From JACDQM01 sp044373315 (GTDB lineage Bacteria > Pseudomonadota > Gammaproteobacteria > Burkholderiales > Burkholderiaceae_C): a stretch of DNA of 64,000 nucleotides. Of the stretch, positions 52,679 through 62,279 are shown in pieces (positions within the stretch are counted from its first letter, which is position 1; each line of letters begins with the position of its first letter). The notes under the pieces were generated by a model. The model saw nothing but the letters and a program-made list of their open reading frames with translations, was not told the origin of the DNA and did no database searches. The DNA lies in the NCBI RefSeq assembly GCF_044373315.1, contig NZ_JBILQK010000001.1:86730-150729 (forward strand), read 5' to 3'. The translations under genes and the position numbers were made by a program.

Positions 52679-53973
52679 CGACGCGCTACCGCGCCCGCCT
52701 GCAGCGGCGCCTGATGCTGGCCTTCACCGGCTACACGCTGCTGGTCAGCGCGCTGTTTGCTCTCTTCGCAATGGCTTTTGTGTATGCGGTGGAAGACCAG
52801 TTCTTCGAGACCACGCTGGACCAGGAGGCGCAACGCCAGGCGGCCAGCCGCGCCGCAGGCGGCGACTGGCTGGTGCCAGCGCAGCCCTTCGTCCGCCTCT
52901 ACCGCCCCGGCCAGGCCTGGCCCGAGGATCTGGCAGAGGCAAGGCGACTTGAGCCCCAGGCCCATGAGCTGGCCGGCCGCGAGGGCCGTCACTACCATCT
53001 GAGAAAGCTAAAACCCGAGGGTGCCTGGCTGGTCGCCGAAGTCAGCGGCCAGCTGGTGGTGCGGCCGATGCGGGAACAGCTGCTGACCTGGCTGGGCCTG
53101 TGGGGAGGCGGCTTGGCCCTGCTGGCCCTGGGCCTGGGCGGCTGGCTGGCGCGCCGCACCAGCGCGCCGCTGGGGCGCCTGGCCCAGACAGTCGCGCAAA
53201 GCCAGCCTGCCCAGCTGCCCACCGACCTGCCACAGCACTACGGCGACGACGAGGTGGGGCTGCTGGCCGCCCACCTGGCCCAGCTGAACCAGCGCACGCA
53301 AGACTTCATCGCCCGCGAGCAGGCCTTCACCCGCGACGCCAGCCACGAGCTTCGCACGCCGCTGGCCGTGCTGGGACTGGCCTGCGAAGACCTGCAGCGA
53401 CAGGCCACGCCCGGGCAGCAGGCCGCGCTGGCCAGCCTATCCACCGCGATCTGGCAGCTGCAGCAGACCGTGGATCTGCTGATGGCCCTGGCCCGTGAAG
53501 AGCACTCGCCCATCCTTGCCTCGCCTGAGCTGCCGCTGCTGCCGCGGATCGAGCAGCTGGTGCTGGCCATGGCGCCGCTGCTGGACCGCCAGGACATCAC
53601 GCTGGATATCGACGTGCCTGCCACGCTCACCCGCCCCTGGCCGCCAGCCCTCACGCGGCTGCTGCTCAGCAATCTGCTGGCGAACGCCATCAACCATGGC
53701 AACGGGGGTGTCGTCCGCATTGAGGCCGACGCCGACCAGCTGCGCCTGGGCAATGCCAGCGCGGCACCGCCCGAGGCCCTGTTACTGGAAGACGCTGCAG
53801 GCAGCCAGGCCGGCCTTAAAGGCGAGGCGAGCAGCGGCCAGGGGCTGGGCCTGTCCATCGTGCGCCGGCTGGCCGAGCGCCATGGCCTGCAGCTGCGGCT
53901 CAGCCACCGCGCGGGATGGACCTGGGTCGGCCTGCATGCCCGCAGCGAAACGGACGCCTTCACATCGTCTTGA
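52675..53973 (+). CDS. Two-component sensor histidine kinase
   Basis: A 432-residue kinase of the QseC/PhoQ type layout: membrane helix about 18-38, a short periplasmic loop (about 40-125), helix about 135-155, HAMP, HisKA with His224 (DASHELRTPLAVLG) and an HATPase domain with NLLANAINHG and GLGLSIV. The G1 box is poorly conserved, since the DxGxG motif is replaced by a short Ala/Glu-rich segment; activity may differ. It is the cognate partner of the preceding regulator. Confidence 0.9.
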   Translation: MTTRYRARLQRRLMLAFTGYTLLVSALFALFAMAFVYAVEDQFFETTLDQEAQRQAASRAAGGDWLVPAQPFVRLYRPGQAWPEDLAEARRLEPQAHELAGREGRHYHLRKLKPEGAWLVAEVSGQLVVRPMREQLLTWLGLWGGGLALLALGLGGWLARRTSAPLGRLAQTVAQSQPAQLPTDLPQHYGDDEVGLLAAHLAQLNQRTQDFIAREQAFTRDASHELRTPLAVLGLACEDLQRQATPGQQAALASLSTAIWQLQQTVDLLMALAREEHSPILASPELPLLPRIEQLVLAMAPLLDRQDITLDIDVPATLTRPWPPALTRLLLSNLLANAINHGNGGVVRIEADADQLRLGNASAAPPEALLLEDAAGSQAGLKGEASSGQGLGLSIVRRLAERHGLQLRLSHRAGWTWVGLHARSETDAFTSS

Positions 53974-54031
53974 CGCGCCGCGGCCTAGGCTGCGCGCACC
54001 GCGGTCCCATACGGACCTCAGGAACATCAAG

Positions 54032-54952
54032 ATGACACGAAGGAAAGCACTCCGCATCATGGCAAGTCTGCTCGGCATCGCCGCCCTGGCCGGCGCAATC
54101 TGGTGGGGCCTGTTCGGCCTGAAGCCCTACGACATCACGGAAGACGCGCTGCGTGCACGCTATGCCTACGGCCCGCCGAGCACTGGCCTGCAGGTGCAGC
54201 TGCAGGCCGAACCCGGGCACGCGCAATCACTGCGCTTCACCAGCTTCGACGGCAGCGAGGTTCAGGGCCGCATCCTCTACCCCAGCGACCCCGCCCAAGT
54301 CACCAGCCCCTTCCCGCTGCTGATCGGCCTGCATGCCCTGGGTCGCGGCCACGTTCGCTGGTGGAAGGACGCGAACAATGGCCAGCCGACCGTGGAGCAG
54401 ACCCACCGCATCACCGCCTTGGCGCTGCAGCGGGGCTATGCGGTGCTGGTGCTGGACGCGCGCCGCCATGGCCACCGCAAGGACCCCCAGCACAGCGTGC
54501 TCGAATTGATGGACGACCTCCATCTATGGGGCAAGCGCGAGCCCTACGAGCGCATGATCGTCGACACCGTGCGCGACTACCGCCTGCTGCTGGACTGGGT
54601 ACAGACCCAGCCGCAACTGGACGCCGGCCGCATCCGCGTGGCCGGCTACAGCATGGGCGGCCAGATGGCCCTGCTGCTGGGTGGGCTGGACAGCCGGGTG
54701 CAGGCGGTGCTGGCCATCGTGCCGCCGCACCTGGACAACAAGGTGGCGGCGGTGGCGCCGATCAAGGTGATGGGCGGCCTGCGCGACAAGCAAGTCTGGC
54801 TGCTCAGCGCCAGCGCTGACGACTATGCCAACATGGCTCAGAACCAGGCCCTGTTCGAGGCACTGCCAACCGAGCGCAAGCGCCACCTGCGCTTTGACAG
54901 CGGCCATCTGCTGCCCCCGGGCTATGTGGAGCAGATTTCACCCTGGTTCTGA
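54032..54952 (+). CDS. Membrane-anchored alpha/beta hydrolase
   Basis: A 306-residue protein with an N-terminal membrane anchor (about 10-30) and a periplasmic alpha/beta-hydrolase domain: oxyanion segment PLLIGLHALGRGH, nucleophile elbow AGYSMGGQM, an acidic residue in the LLSASADDYAN region, and the catalytic His in FDSGHLLPPG. Substrate is unknown; dienelactone hydrolase or peptidase-like relatives exist. An AGGAA ribosome site precedes the ATG. It follows the kinase gene and converges with the M16 gene. Confidence 0.88.
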   Translation: MTRRKALRIMASLLGIAALAGAIWWGLFGLKPYDITEDALRARYAYGPPSTGLQVQLQAEPGHAQSLRFTSFDGSEVQGRILYPSDPAQVTSPFPLLIGLHALGRGHVRWWKDANNGQPTVEQTHRITALALQRGYAVLVLDARRHGHRKDPQHSVLELMDDLHLWGKREPYERMIVDTVRDYRLLLDWVQTQPQLDAGRIRVAGYSMGGQMALLLGGLDSRVQAVLAIVPPHLDNKVAAVAPIKVMGGLRDKQVWLLSASADDYANMAQNQALFEALPTERKRHLRFDSGHLLPPGYVEQISPWF

Positions 54953-54964
54953 GGGGTCTGGCCC

Positions 54965-57775
54965 TCAAGGCTGCTTGAAGTCGCCCGCCGTGCTGATGAC
55001 GAAAGCCTCCAGCCGGATCAGCCGCCGCCAGGCCGCGTTGACCTGCTCCAGCGTCAGCGCCTGGAGCTCATCGTCGCGGCGCTGCGCATCGGCCCAGCTC
55101 TCCCCACGGTCGCCCAGCCACAGCAGTGCAGAGGCCAGCTGTGCCTCGCTGGCACGCGACTGCTTGCGTCCTTCCGCCAGGTTCTTCTTGGCGCGTGCCA
55201 GCTCGGCCTCGCTCACGCCGTCCCGGGCCAGGCGGGCCAGTTCCTCAAGCACCACCGCGATGATGCGTTCGCGCTTATCAGGCGCAAAAGTGGCGCGGAT
55301 CTGCAGCTCCGCATCGTCGCCAAAGCTCGGCACATCCAGCGAGGCCTCGATGCCGTAGCTCAGGCCCTCCTGCTGGCGCACGCGGGTCGACAGGCGGCTT
55401 TCCAGCGCACCGCCGCCCAGCACATGGGCGGCCACGCTGAGGGCCGTGGCGTCCGCGTCGCTCTGGTTCAGCCGGAAGGTCTGGTGCAGGCGCAGGATGG
55501 CATTGGCCTTGTCGCGCACCAGCGCATCGAAACGCGCCGGTGGGATCGCCTTGTAGGCTGGCACATGACGCACGAAGCGCGGTGCTGCCGGCTTCTTCCA
55601 CGCGCCGAACAAGCTGTCGACAGCGGCCCCCAGCCCATCGGGCAGTGCGCCCACCACGGCCACGCGCGCTTCATTGGCGGACCAGAAATCCTGATGGGTG
55701 GCGCGCAGATCGTCCAAGGTCGTGCTCTGCACCGCGTGGATACGGTCGTCCAGGCTCTTCACGTAGTCAGGATGGCCAAACTCGACCTGGCGCGCCGCGT
55801 TGTAATGGCCACGCGTCGCCTCGCGCCTTTTCGTCTCGGGCTCCTGACGCGAGGACTGCAGGCCTGCGATGGCGGACTTCTGCATGCGCTCGAAGGCTTC
55901 CTGCGGCAGCAAGGGACGCTGCAGCACATCAGCGGCGATCTTCAGTGCCAGCAGCAGCGTGTCCTGCTCGGCGACGATGCGCAGCGTGGCGCCCTGGTCG
56001 GCACTGGAAATGCTCATCTGCGCACGCAGCTTCACCATCTCATCCTGCAATTGCTGCTTGCTGTAGCCGGCACTTCCCTCCATCAGCATCTGCCCCAGCA
56101 CATCGCTGCCGCGGCGCACGAAGGTCTCGTCACGATTGCCCCAGCGCAGCTGCATCTGCAACTGCACCGCCTTGCCGCGGGTGCGCTTGCTCAAGGTCTG
56201 CAGCTCGATGCCGCTGGGCAGCTTCTGCGCCGCGGTGCGCGTGGCCAGCAAGGCCGGCGTCGGGTCGAACACCTCGCCCTCCTCCACCTTGGGCGGCCCC
56301 TTGAGCGCGGCCAGGCGCTGATCCAGCGGCGGCGCCACCGGAATCTCGACCTTCTCGACCTGCGTGGCAGGAAGGTAGCGGCCCAGCGTGCGGTTGGCGC
56401 TCCGGAAATACTGCTGACGCACCCGTTCCACGTCCGCCAGCGTCACCTGGGGGATGTCCTCCATCAGCTGGAACAGCAGGCGCCAGTCGCCGGCGCCGAT
56501 CAGGCCGGAGATCTGTTGGATCAAGGCCTCGGGCTTCTTCATCTGCTCGCGGTAGCCGACCACAGCCAGCTCGCGAACACGCGCCAGCTCGCTCTCCTCA
56601 AACGGCTTGAGGCTGCGTCCCTCGACCAGATCCAGCAGCACTTGCTCGACCTTGGCCACATCGGCATCCGGCGGCAGCGCGACGAAGGCCTGCGCGCCGC
56701 CGGGGTCTGCGCCACCGAGGCCGCCCAGAAAGGCCGCAACGGCCAGCTTGGGCTCGACAAGGTTCTTGTAGAGCTGACCGCTGGGCTGCAGCGTCATCAG
56801 CAGGCCGTAGACCATCAGCGCTGCCGAATCAGGGTGGGCGGCAGCAGGCACGTGATAGCGCGCCAGCAACATGGGCTGGCCACCGACACGCCGCACCACC
56901 ACCGTACGCTCACCATCCTGCGGTGGCTCCACCGTGTAGGGCTGCGACATGGCTTCGGCCGGCCGCCTGAGCGGGGCGAAGTGCACGGCGATGCGCGCCA
57001 ACGTGGCCGCCTTGTTGAAGTTGCCGGCCACCAGCAGCGTGGCGTTGTCCGGCCGATACCAGCGCTTGTAGAAGGCCTGCAGCTTCTCGATCGGCACGTT
57101 CTCGATGTCGCTGCGCGGGCCGATGGTCGACTTGCCGTAGGGGTGCCAGGCATAGGCGGCCGCATTGACGCGCTGGTTCAGTACCTGGAAGCCGTTGTTC
57201 TCGCCGCGCTCGAACTCATTGCGCACCACCGTCATCTCCTTGTCGAGATCGGCTTTGGCGATGAAGCTGTTGACCATGCGGTCGGCCTCCAGCGCCAGTG
57301 CGAAGTCCAGCGTCTCGGCATTGGCGTTGAAGCTGGCGAAGTAGTTGGTCCGGTCGCTGCTGGTGGTGCCGTTCCAGCGCATGCCTCGCTTGGCAAACTC
57401 ACCGGGAATGTCGCGCTGGCTGGGTGTGCCCTTGAAGACCAGGTGCTCCAGCAGATGCGCCATGCCGTACTCGCCCGGCGCCTCATGCCGGCTCCCGACG
57501 CGGTAGGTGATGTTGACCGTGGTGGTGCTCTGCGCCGCATCCGGCAGCAGCAGGATCTGCAGGCCGTTGGGCAGGCGGTACTCCTCGATGCCGCCGAGCT
57601 CGCGCACGAACTCCGGCGCCGGCAAGGGCTTGAGGGACACGGCGGCTGCAGGCGGCGGCACACGCTTGGCCTGGGTCTTGGCATCCGGCGCCTGCGCCAA
57701 GCTTGGGTTCAGGCTGCAGGCCAGGGCCAGCAACAGGGTCAGCGGCAGCACAGGGCAGCGCCATTTAATCGACAT
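54965..57775 (-). CDS. M16 zinc metallopeptidase (pitrilysin family), secreted
   Basis: A 936-residue protein with a signal peptide (1-28). The inverted zinc motif HLLEH (His107, Glu110, His111) and the distal Glu in VVRNEFERGEN form the active N-terminal domain; a second, inactive M16 domain follows from about residue 500. It is the double-domain form, expected in the periplasm for peptide breakdown. A GGAGGA ribosome site precedes the ATG. Convergent with the hydrolase gene. Confidence 0.94.
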   Translation of the reverse strand: MSIKWRCPVLPLTLLLALACSLNPSLAQAPDAKTQAKRVPPPAAAVSLKPLPAPEFVRELGGIEEYRLPNGLQILLLPDAAQSTTTVNITYRVGSRHEAPGEYGMAHLLEHLVFKGTPSQRDIPGEFAKRGMRWNGTTSSDRTNYFASFNANAETLDFALALEADRMVNSFIAKADLDKEMTVVRNEFERGENNGFQVLNQRVNAAAYAWHPYGKSTIGPRSDIENVPIEKLQAFYKRWYRPDNATLLVAGNFNKAATLARIAVHFAPLRRPAEAMSQPYTVEPPQDGERTVVVRRVGGQPMLLARYHVPAAAHPDSAALMVYGLLMTLQPSGQLYKNLVEPKLAVAAFLGGLGGADPGGAQAFVALPPDADVAKVEQVLLDLVEGRSLKPFEESELARVRELAVVGYREQMKKPEALIQQISGLIGAGDWRLLFQLMEDIPQVTLADVERVRQQYFRSANRTLGRYLPATQVEKVEIPVAPPLDQRLAALKGPPKVEEGEVFDPTPALLATRTAAQKLPSGIELQTLSKRTRGKAVQLQMQLRWGNRDETFVRRGSDVLGQMLMEGSAGYSKQQLQDEMVKLRAQMSISSADQGATLRIVAEQDTLLLALKIAADVLQRPLLPQEAFERMQKSAIAGLQSSRQEPETKRREATRGHYNAARQVEFGHPDYVKSLDDRIHAVQSTTLDDLRATHQDFWSANEARVAVVGALPDGLGAAVDSLFGAWKKPAAPRFVRHVPAYKAIPPARFDALVRDKANAILRLHQTFRLNQSDADATALSVAAHVLGGGALESRLSTRVRQQEGLSYGIEASLDVPSFGDDAELQIRATFAPDKRERIIAVVLEELARLARDGVSEAELARAKKNLAEGRKQSRASEAQLASALLWLGDRGESWADAQRRDDELQALTLEQVNAAWRRLIRLEAFVISTAGDFKQP

Positions 57776-57905
57776 GGTGGTTCCTCCCGCTCCGGGTGCA
57801 CTCGGGCGTGCACCTCGTGGTGCTTAGATTGTGCCCACCGCCCGTGCAGCCCGGCACGTGCCGCCACTCACCCCTTGGAGGGCTTGCCGGGCCTGCGCGC
57901 CGCGG

Positions 57906-59387
57906 CTACCCCGTTGCGCCCGTCGTGCGCCACAGGCGCTGGAACAGCGGCGACGGGCAGCTCAGCCGCGCATCCAGCAGCTCACGCCCGCTGCGCTCCA
58001 GCAGCGTGGGCGGCGCTTGCGGCGCCAGCAGGGACACGCCCAGGCCCAGCCGATGCGCCTGCGGCGTCCAGCGCAGGCCGGCAGCCTCGGCCAGCGTCGG
58101 CATCACATCGAAATGGCTGAACACGCGCGAAGGCTGCAGCGGCGATGCCTGGTCCCTGCCCTGCGCATCCTGCCGCGCCATCGCATGGAAGAGCAGCGGC
58201 ACCGCCTCGGGCCAGGCGGCCAACTCAGCCCCCAGCAGCTGCACCGGCGCCACATGGTCGCCCATCATCCAGACCAGCTTGGGCCGGCCGTCAGCGCGCG
58301 CCAGGAAGCGCTGCACCAGCTGCGCCACCGCACGGTCGGTGCAGCGCAGCGACAGGCGCATCAGCGCCTCGGGATCGGGTGCCGTGGCCTGCGGCGGCGC
58401 GCAACCGGGGTCTTCCATGCCGGCTGGGCCGTGGGTGTTGACGGTCAGCACGATGTCCATGCGCGGGCGCGCACCGGGGCGCGGCTGCTGCATGTCGAGC
58501 CAGACCTGTTCGGTCAGCGCGCTGTCCAGCAGGCCCCAGCCCTCGGGCGGCACGGCCAGGCCGCGTGCGCGCCATTCGTCGCGGCCGAAGCGGCGCGTCA
58601 CGCCGTGGGCCGCCAGGAACTTGCCCTTGCCGGCAAAACGCAGCGAGGCGCCGCCGAAGAAGCTGACCTGCCAACCCTGCTCGGCCATCAGATCGGTCAA
58701 GCAGCGGCCGCCGACAAAGAAGCGCTGCGAATGCTCGAAGGCATTGCGGCTCATCAGGCCCACCGGCTGCAGCGGCAGGCCACACAGCACGCCGAACATG
58801 CCGGCCAGGGTGAAGCTGACACTGTGCAGGTTCTGCAACTCACCACCATGCCGGCTGCGCGCCCAGTCAGCCAGTTTCGGGATCAGCGGCCGCTCGGCAT
58901 CGATCGGCCAGGCATAGGCTTCGTCCAGCGATTCAAGGAACACCAGGAGCACATCGGGCGGCGTGCCCTCGGCCTGCACCAGGCGCTGCTGCGCCGGATC
59001 GGCATAGTGCCGGGCCAGAAAATCGGGCTCAGCGTCGTCCGCCTCGCAGCTGTCCTGCACCGTGGCGCCGACCGAGACGGCAGCGCCTGCGCTCAGCAGC
59101 AGCCAGCTGGCGCGCCGCAGCCATCCCGGCAGACGCGGCAGCAGCAGCAAGGCCAGGCTGGCCAGCAGCAGTGTGCCGGCGCCCCAGCGCCACAGTCGCG
59201 CCAGCATGCGGGCATCGGCCTGCTCAAGCCCGCCGTGCTGCAGATGGAACAGCAGCTGATCGACTGACACCGGACCGAAATAGGTACGCAGGAAGAAGCT
59301 GCCCATCAGCAGCAGCAACAGCGTCAGGAAGGCAGCGGCGGCCAAGGCCTTGGGCAGTCGGCGCGGGGCACGCAAGGCAGGTTTCAC
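57906..59387 (-). CDS. OpgB/LTA-synthase-like phosphoglycerol transferase (sulfatase fold)
   Basis: A 493-residue membrane enzyme. The N-terminus has about three membrane helices (20-36, 68-82, 90-106); the rest is a periplasmic alkaline-phosphatase/sulfatase domain with PDVLLVFLESLD, the catalytic Thr in SVSFTLAGMFGVLCGLP (as in MdoB/OpgB), NTHGP, and MMGDHVAP. It probably transfers phosphoglycerol or phosphoethanolamine to periplasmic glucans or lipids. It starts with GTG and has no clear ribosome site. Confidence 0.85.
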   Translation of the reverse strand: MKPALRAPRRLPKALAAAAFLTLLLLLMGSFFLRTYFGPVSVDQLLFHLQHGGLEQADARMLARLWRWGAGTLLLASLALLLLPRLPGWLRRASWLLLSAGAAVSVGATVQDSCEADDAEPDFLARHYADPAQQRLVQAEGTPPDVLLVFLESLDEAYAWPIDAERPLIPKLADWARSRHGGELQNLHSVSFTLAGMFGVLCGLPLQPVGLMSRNAFEHSQRFFVGGRCLTDLMAEQGWQVSFFGGASLRFAGKGKFLAAHGVTRRFGRDEWRARGLAVPPEGWGLLDSALTEQVWLDMQQPRPGARPRMDIVLTVNTHGPAGMEDPGCAPPQATAPDPEALMRLSLRCTDRAVAQLVQRFLARADGRPKLVWMMGDHVAPVQLLGAELAAWPEAVPLLFHAMARQDAQGRDQASPLQPSRVFSHFDVMPTLAEAAGLRWTPQAHRLGLGVSLLAPQAPPTLLERSGRELLDARLSCPSPLFQRLWRTTGATG

Positions 59388-59406
59388 GGCAACAGCGGCA
59401 CGGGGT

Positions 59407-59482
59407 GGGCGATCGCCCCAGTGTCAGCAGCGCCTGTTGCCTGCGTTTGTGCCAGCGTTGCGCGATGTAAAGAAGTACTTCT
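59407..59482. promoter_or_regulatory. Two 12-bp perfect palindromes upstream of the OpgB-like gene
   Basis: GGGCGATCGCCC at 59407-59418 and AGAAGTACTTCT at 59471-59482 stand 20 and 84 bp upstream of the GTG start. Both are perfect. They may be operators or promoter-associated structure. Confidence 0.35.
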
Positions 59483-59537
59483 CCGGTGCGGACAGCGAGC
59501 GCTTCGACCGGGCCCAGCCCGCGGCCGGCTAGCGCCG

Positions 59538-60704
59538 TCAGTGCCGCCCAGCGCCCAGCGCCCGCGCCGGCCATTGCGCCGCCAGCAGCAGCGCCGCCAT
59601 CAGCCACAGCGGTGCGGCAGCCACACTGGCGGTGGCCAAGGCGCCAAAGCCCAGCGGCATCGCGATGGTGGCGGCGTTGGTGACCATCATGCGCAGGCCC
59701 AGCGCCTGGCCGTGGCGCTGTGGCGGCGTCACCTGATGCAAGGTGGCCAGGATCATCGGCTGTACCGATCCCAGCGCCAGCCCCAGCACGGCCGAGCCCA
59801 GCATCAGGCCGGGCGTGCCGGGCAGCCAGGCATACACCGCCAGCGTCAGCGCAGCCAACGCCATCGCAGCGCGCAGCGCCTTCAGTTCATCCAGTTGTGC
59901 CGCATAGCGCACGATGGCGAGCCGCACCAAGGTGGCTGCCACCGCGAAGGCGCCCAGCACCAGGCCGATGCTGGATGCACTCAGGCCGCGTGCATGGCCC
60001 AGCACCGGCACCACGAAGCTGTGCGCGTCCCAGCTGGTGGACAGCACCACATTGAGCAGCAGCAGGCGGCGCAGTTTCGGGTCACGCAGCAGATCCCAGG
60101 CGGCCGCCTGACGTTCCGGCTCGGCGGCCGGCGGCGGCACATGGCGCGGCACGCGGGTGGCCAGGCCCCAGGCCAGCAGCGGCAGCAGCAGGGCCAGCGC
60201 GAAGGCGCTCCGGTAGCCGATGCCGTCGATCAGCAGGCCGGCCACCACCGGCGACAGGGCGTTCGACAGCGCAGGCCCGAGCGCCACCCAGCTGAAGATG
60301 CGCTTCAGGTCGCCGCTGCCATCGGCCATCAGCCCAGCCTCGCGCTGGATAGCCACTGCCGCGATGCTGACCGCACCGCCGCTGGCCAGACAGCTCAGCG
60401 CGATGGTGGCCAGCGTCGGCCAGGCCAGCGCCAGCACGGCACCGCCCAGGGCCATCGCCACGCCCACACCGACCGGTGCATGGAAGCCGCGCCTGTCCGC
60501 CAGTCGGCCGGCCCACAGCGACAGGAACAACGGCGCCACTGCGAACAGGCTCAGCAGCACGCCCACCGTCCATTCGCCGTAGCCCTGGTTCAGCACCCAC
60601 AGACTGGCCGTGACGCGGGTCAGCGCCATGCAAGCATGCACTGCCACCAGCGTGGCGATGAGCCAGTGAAAGGCGTGCCGCAGGCTGGGCGCCGGTTCGC
60701 TCAA
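59538..60704 (-). CDS. Major facilitator superfamily transporter
   Basis: A 388-residue MFS protein with about 12 helices and the loop 2-3 motif LADRRGF (about residues 69-75). Substrate not identifiable. The ATGA overlap with rmuC makes it the second gene of that unit. Length is typical. Confidence 0.9.
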   Translation of the reverse strand: MSEPAPSLRHAFHWLIATLVAVHACMALTRVTASLWVLNQGYGEWTVGVLLSLFAVAPLFLSLWAGRLADRRGFHAPVGVGVAMALGGAVLALAWPTLATIALSCLASGGAVSIAAVAIQREAGLMADGSGDLKRIFSWVALGPALSNALSPVVAGLLIDGIGYRSAFALALLLPLLAWGLATRVPRHVPPPAAEPERQAAAWDLLRDPKLRRLLLLNVVLSTSWDAHSFVVPVLGHARGLSASSIGLVLGAFAVAATLVRLAIVRYAAQLDELKALRAAMALAALTLAVYAWLPGTPGLMLGSAVLGLALGSVQPMILATLHQVTPPQRHGQALGLRMMVTNAATIAMPLGFGALATASVAAAPLWLMAALLLAAQWPARALGAGRH

Positions 60705-62164
60705 GCGTCGGCCTCGTCCGCCGCGCTGTCCTCGTCGCCGGGCAGGCCCAGCTTAAGCAGCTTCTGCGTCGCCTCATCCGGCAGGGCTTCCACGCTCTTG
60801 AGCTTGCGCGCCATTTGGCGCGTGCGCGTCTCGGCGGCTTCGATGGTGTTGCTGGCCTCGTCGAGCTTCTTCTTGGTCTTTGCCAGCACATCGCCGAACT
60901 TCCCGAACTCGGTCTTGACGGCGCCCAGCACTTCCCAGACTTCGGCCGAGCGTTTCTCCAGCGCCAGCGTGCGAAAACCCATCTGCAGGCTGGTCAGCGT
61001 GGCCAGCAAGGTGGTGGGGCCGACCAGCATTACCTTGTGCTCGCGCTGCAGGCTCTCGACCAGGCCAGGGCGGCGCAGCGCCTCGGCATACAGGCCTTCG
61101 GTGGGCACGAACAGCATGCCGAAGTCGGTCGTGTGCGGCGGCGCCAGGTATTTGTCGCGGATGGTCTTGGCTTCCAAGCGCAGCCGGGTCTCGATGGCCT
61201 TGCCCGCGGTCTCGACGCCGGCCACGTCGGCGCGCTCCTGCGCCTCCAGCAGGCGCTCGTAGTCCTCGCGCGGGAACTTGGCGTCGATCGGCAGCCATAG
61301 TGGCTTGCCGTCCTCGCGCTGGCCCGGCAGCGCGATCGCGAACTCGACGCGCTCGGCGCTGCCCGGCACCGTCGCCACATTGGCAGCGTACTGCTCGGGC
61401 GTGAAGACCTGCTCCAGCAGGCCGGCCAGCTGCACCTCGCCGAAGATGCCGCGCGTCTTCACATTGGTCAGCACGCGGTTCAGCGAGCCGACATCGCGCG
61501 CCAGGTTCTGCATCTCGCCCAGGCCTTTGTGCACCTGCTCCAGGCGCTCGGCCACCTGCTTGAAACTCTCGCCCAGGCGCTGTTCCAGCGTGGCATGCAG
61601 CTTCTCGTCGACAGTGGCGCGCATCTGCTCCAGCTTCTTCTCGTTGTCCTGCTGGATCGCGGCCAAGCGCTGGTCCACCGCGGTCTGCACCTGGGTCAGG
61701 CGCTGTTCATTGCTCTGGCTCATGGCCTTGAGCTGCTCACGCATGGTCTCGCTCAGGCGCTGCAGCGCCTCGGCCTGCGCCTGTGCGCTGCGCGAAGCAG
61801 AAGCGTCCTGCGCCTCACGCGCGGCCAGTGCCTGCGCGGCCAGCGCCGACTGCAGGCCGGCCAACTGCACGCGGAAACTGTCGATCTGCTCGTTCTGCGT
61901 GCGCGCCACGTCGCCGCTCTGGGTCAGCAGGGTCTGCTGGAACTGCGTCAGCGTCGCCAAAAGCTCCTGGCGGGTGCCGGCGGCGCTGCGGCCCAGCTCG
62001 TCGCGCAATTCGCGCTCCAGGCGCTCCAGTTGCGACAGCAAGGGGCGCGCTAGGGCTTCCTGGGTCTGCGCCGTGTCCTGGGTGGCCAGGCGGCGCCAGC
62101 ACAACAGCGCCAGCAGCAGCAACACGGCCAGCAGGATCAGCATCACAAGTTCGATCAGGTTCAT
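60701..62164 (-). CDS. rmuC: DNA recombination protein RmuC
   Basis: A 487-residue protein with an N-terminal membrane helix (about 5-25), a long coiled coil (about 35-210), and the conserved RmuC nuclease-like domain with TRGIFGEVQLAGLLEQV, PIDAKFP and DYERLLEA. RmuC limits inversion of short repeats and takes part in DNA repair. Its start is divergent from the TPR-GGDEF gene. Confidence 0.93.
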   Translation of the reverse strand: MNLIELVMLILLAVLLLLALLCWRRLATQDTAQTQEALARPLLSQLERLERELRDELGRSAAGTRQELLATLTQFQQTLLTQSGDVARTQNEQIDSFRVQLAGLQSALAAQALAAREAQDASASRSAQAQAEALQRLSETMREQLKAMSQSNEQRLTQVQTAVDQRLAAIQQDNEKKLEQMRATVDEKLHATLEQRLGESFKQVAERLEQVHKGLGEMQNLARDVGSLNRVLTNVKTRGIFGEVQLAGLLEQVFTPEQYAANVATVPGSAERVEFAIALPGQREDGKPLWLPIDAKFPREDYERLLEAQERADVAGVETAGKAIETRLRLEAKTIRDKYLAPPHTTDFGMLFVPTEGLYAEALRRPGLVESLQREHKVMLVGPTTLLATLTSLQMGFRTLALEKRSAEVWEVLGAVKTEFGKFGDVLAKTKKKLDEASNTIEAAETRTRQMARKLKSVEALPDEATQKLLKLGLPGDEDSAADEADA

Positions 62165-62191
62165 GCCTGCATTGTCGCCGTCGGCGCGGCC

Positions 62192-62218
62192 TCAACTTCC
62201 CCTCGGGCAGGCCGATAA
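62192..62218 (+). promoter_or_regulatory. Sigma-28 (FliA)-like promoter of the TPR-GGDEF gene
   Basis: TCAACTTC, 11 bases, then GCCGATAA. The -10 half matches the FliA consensus GCCGATAA at all eight bases and the -35 half matches TAAAGTTT at five. Spacing is exact. Predicted start near 62225, about 55 bases before the ATG. Confidence 0.6.
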
Positions 62219-62279
62219 GCCTGGGAAGATGCCGGAGGGACCGCGTAGGACGCGCCGCGGCAAGACCTGCCCTCTGACC

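Noticed and set aside
55424..58120. 898-codon open frame opposite the M16 peptidase
   Set aside because: Antisense shadow of a gene with clear catalytic motifs; composition is Arg/His/Gln-rich and lacks any domain.
59408..59417. HIP1-like octamer GCGATCGC
   Set aside because: A single copy in a non-cyanobacterial context; it is treated only as part of a palindrome.
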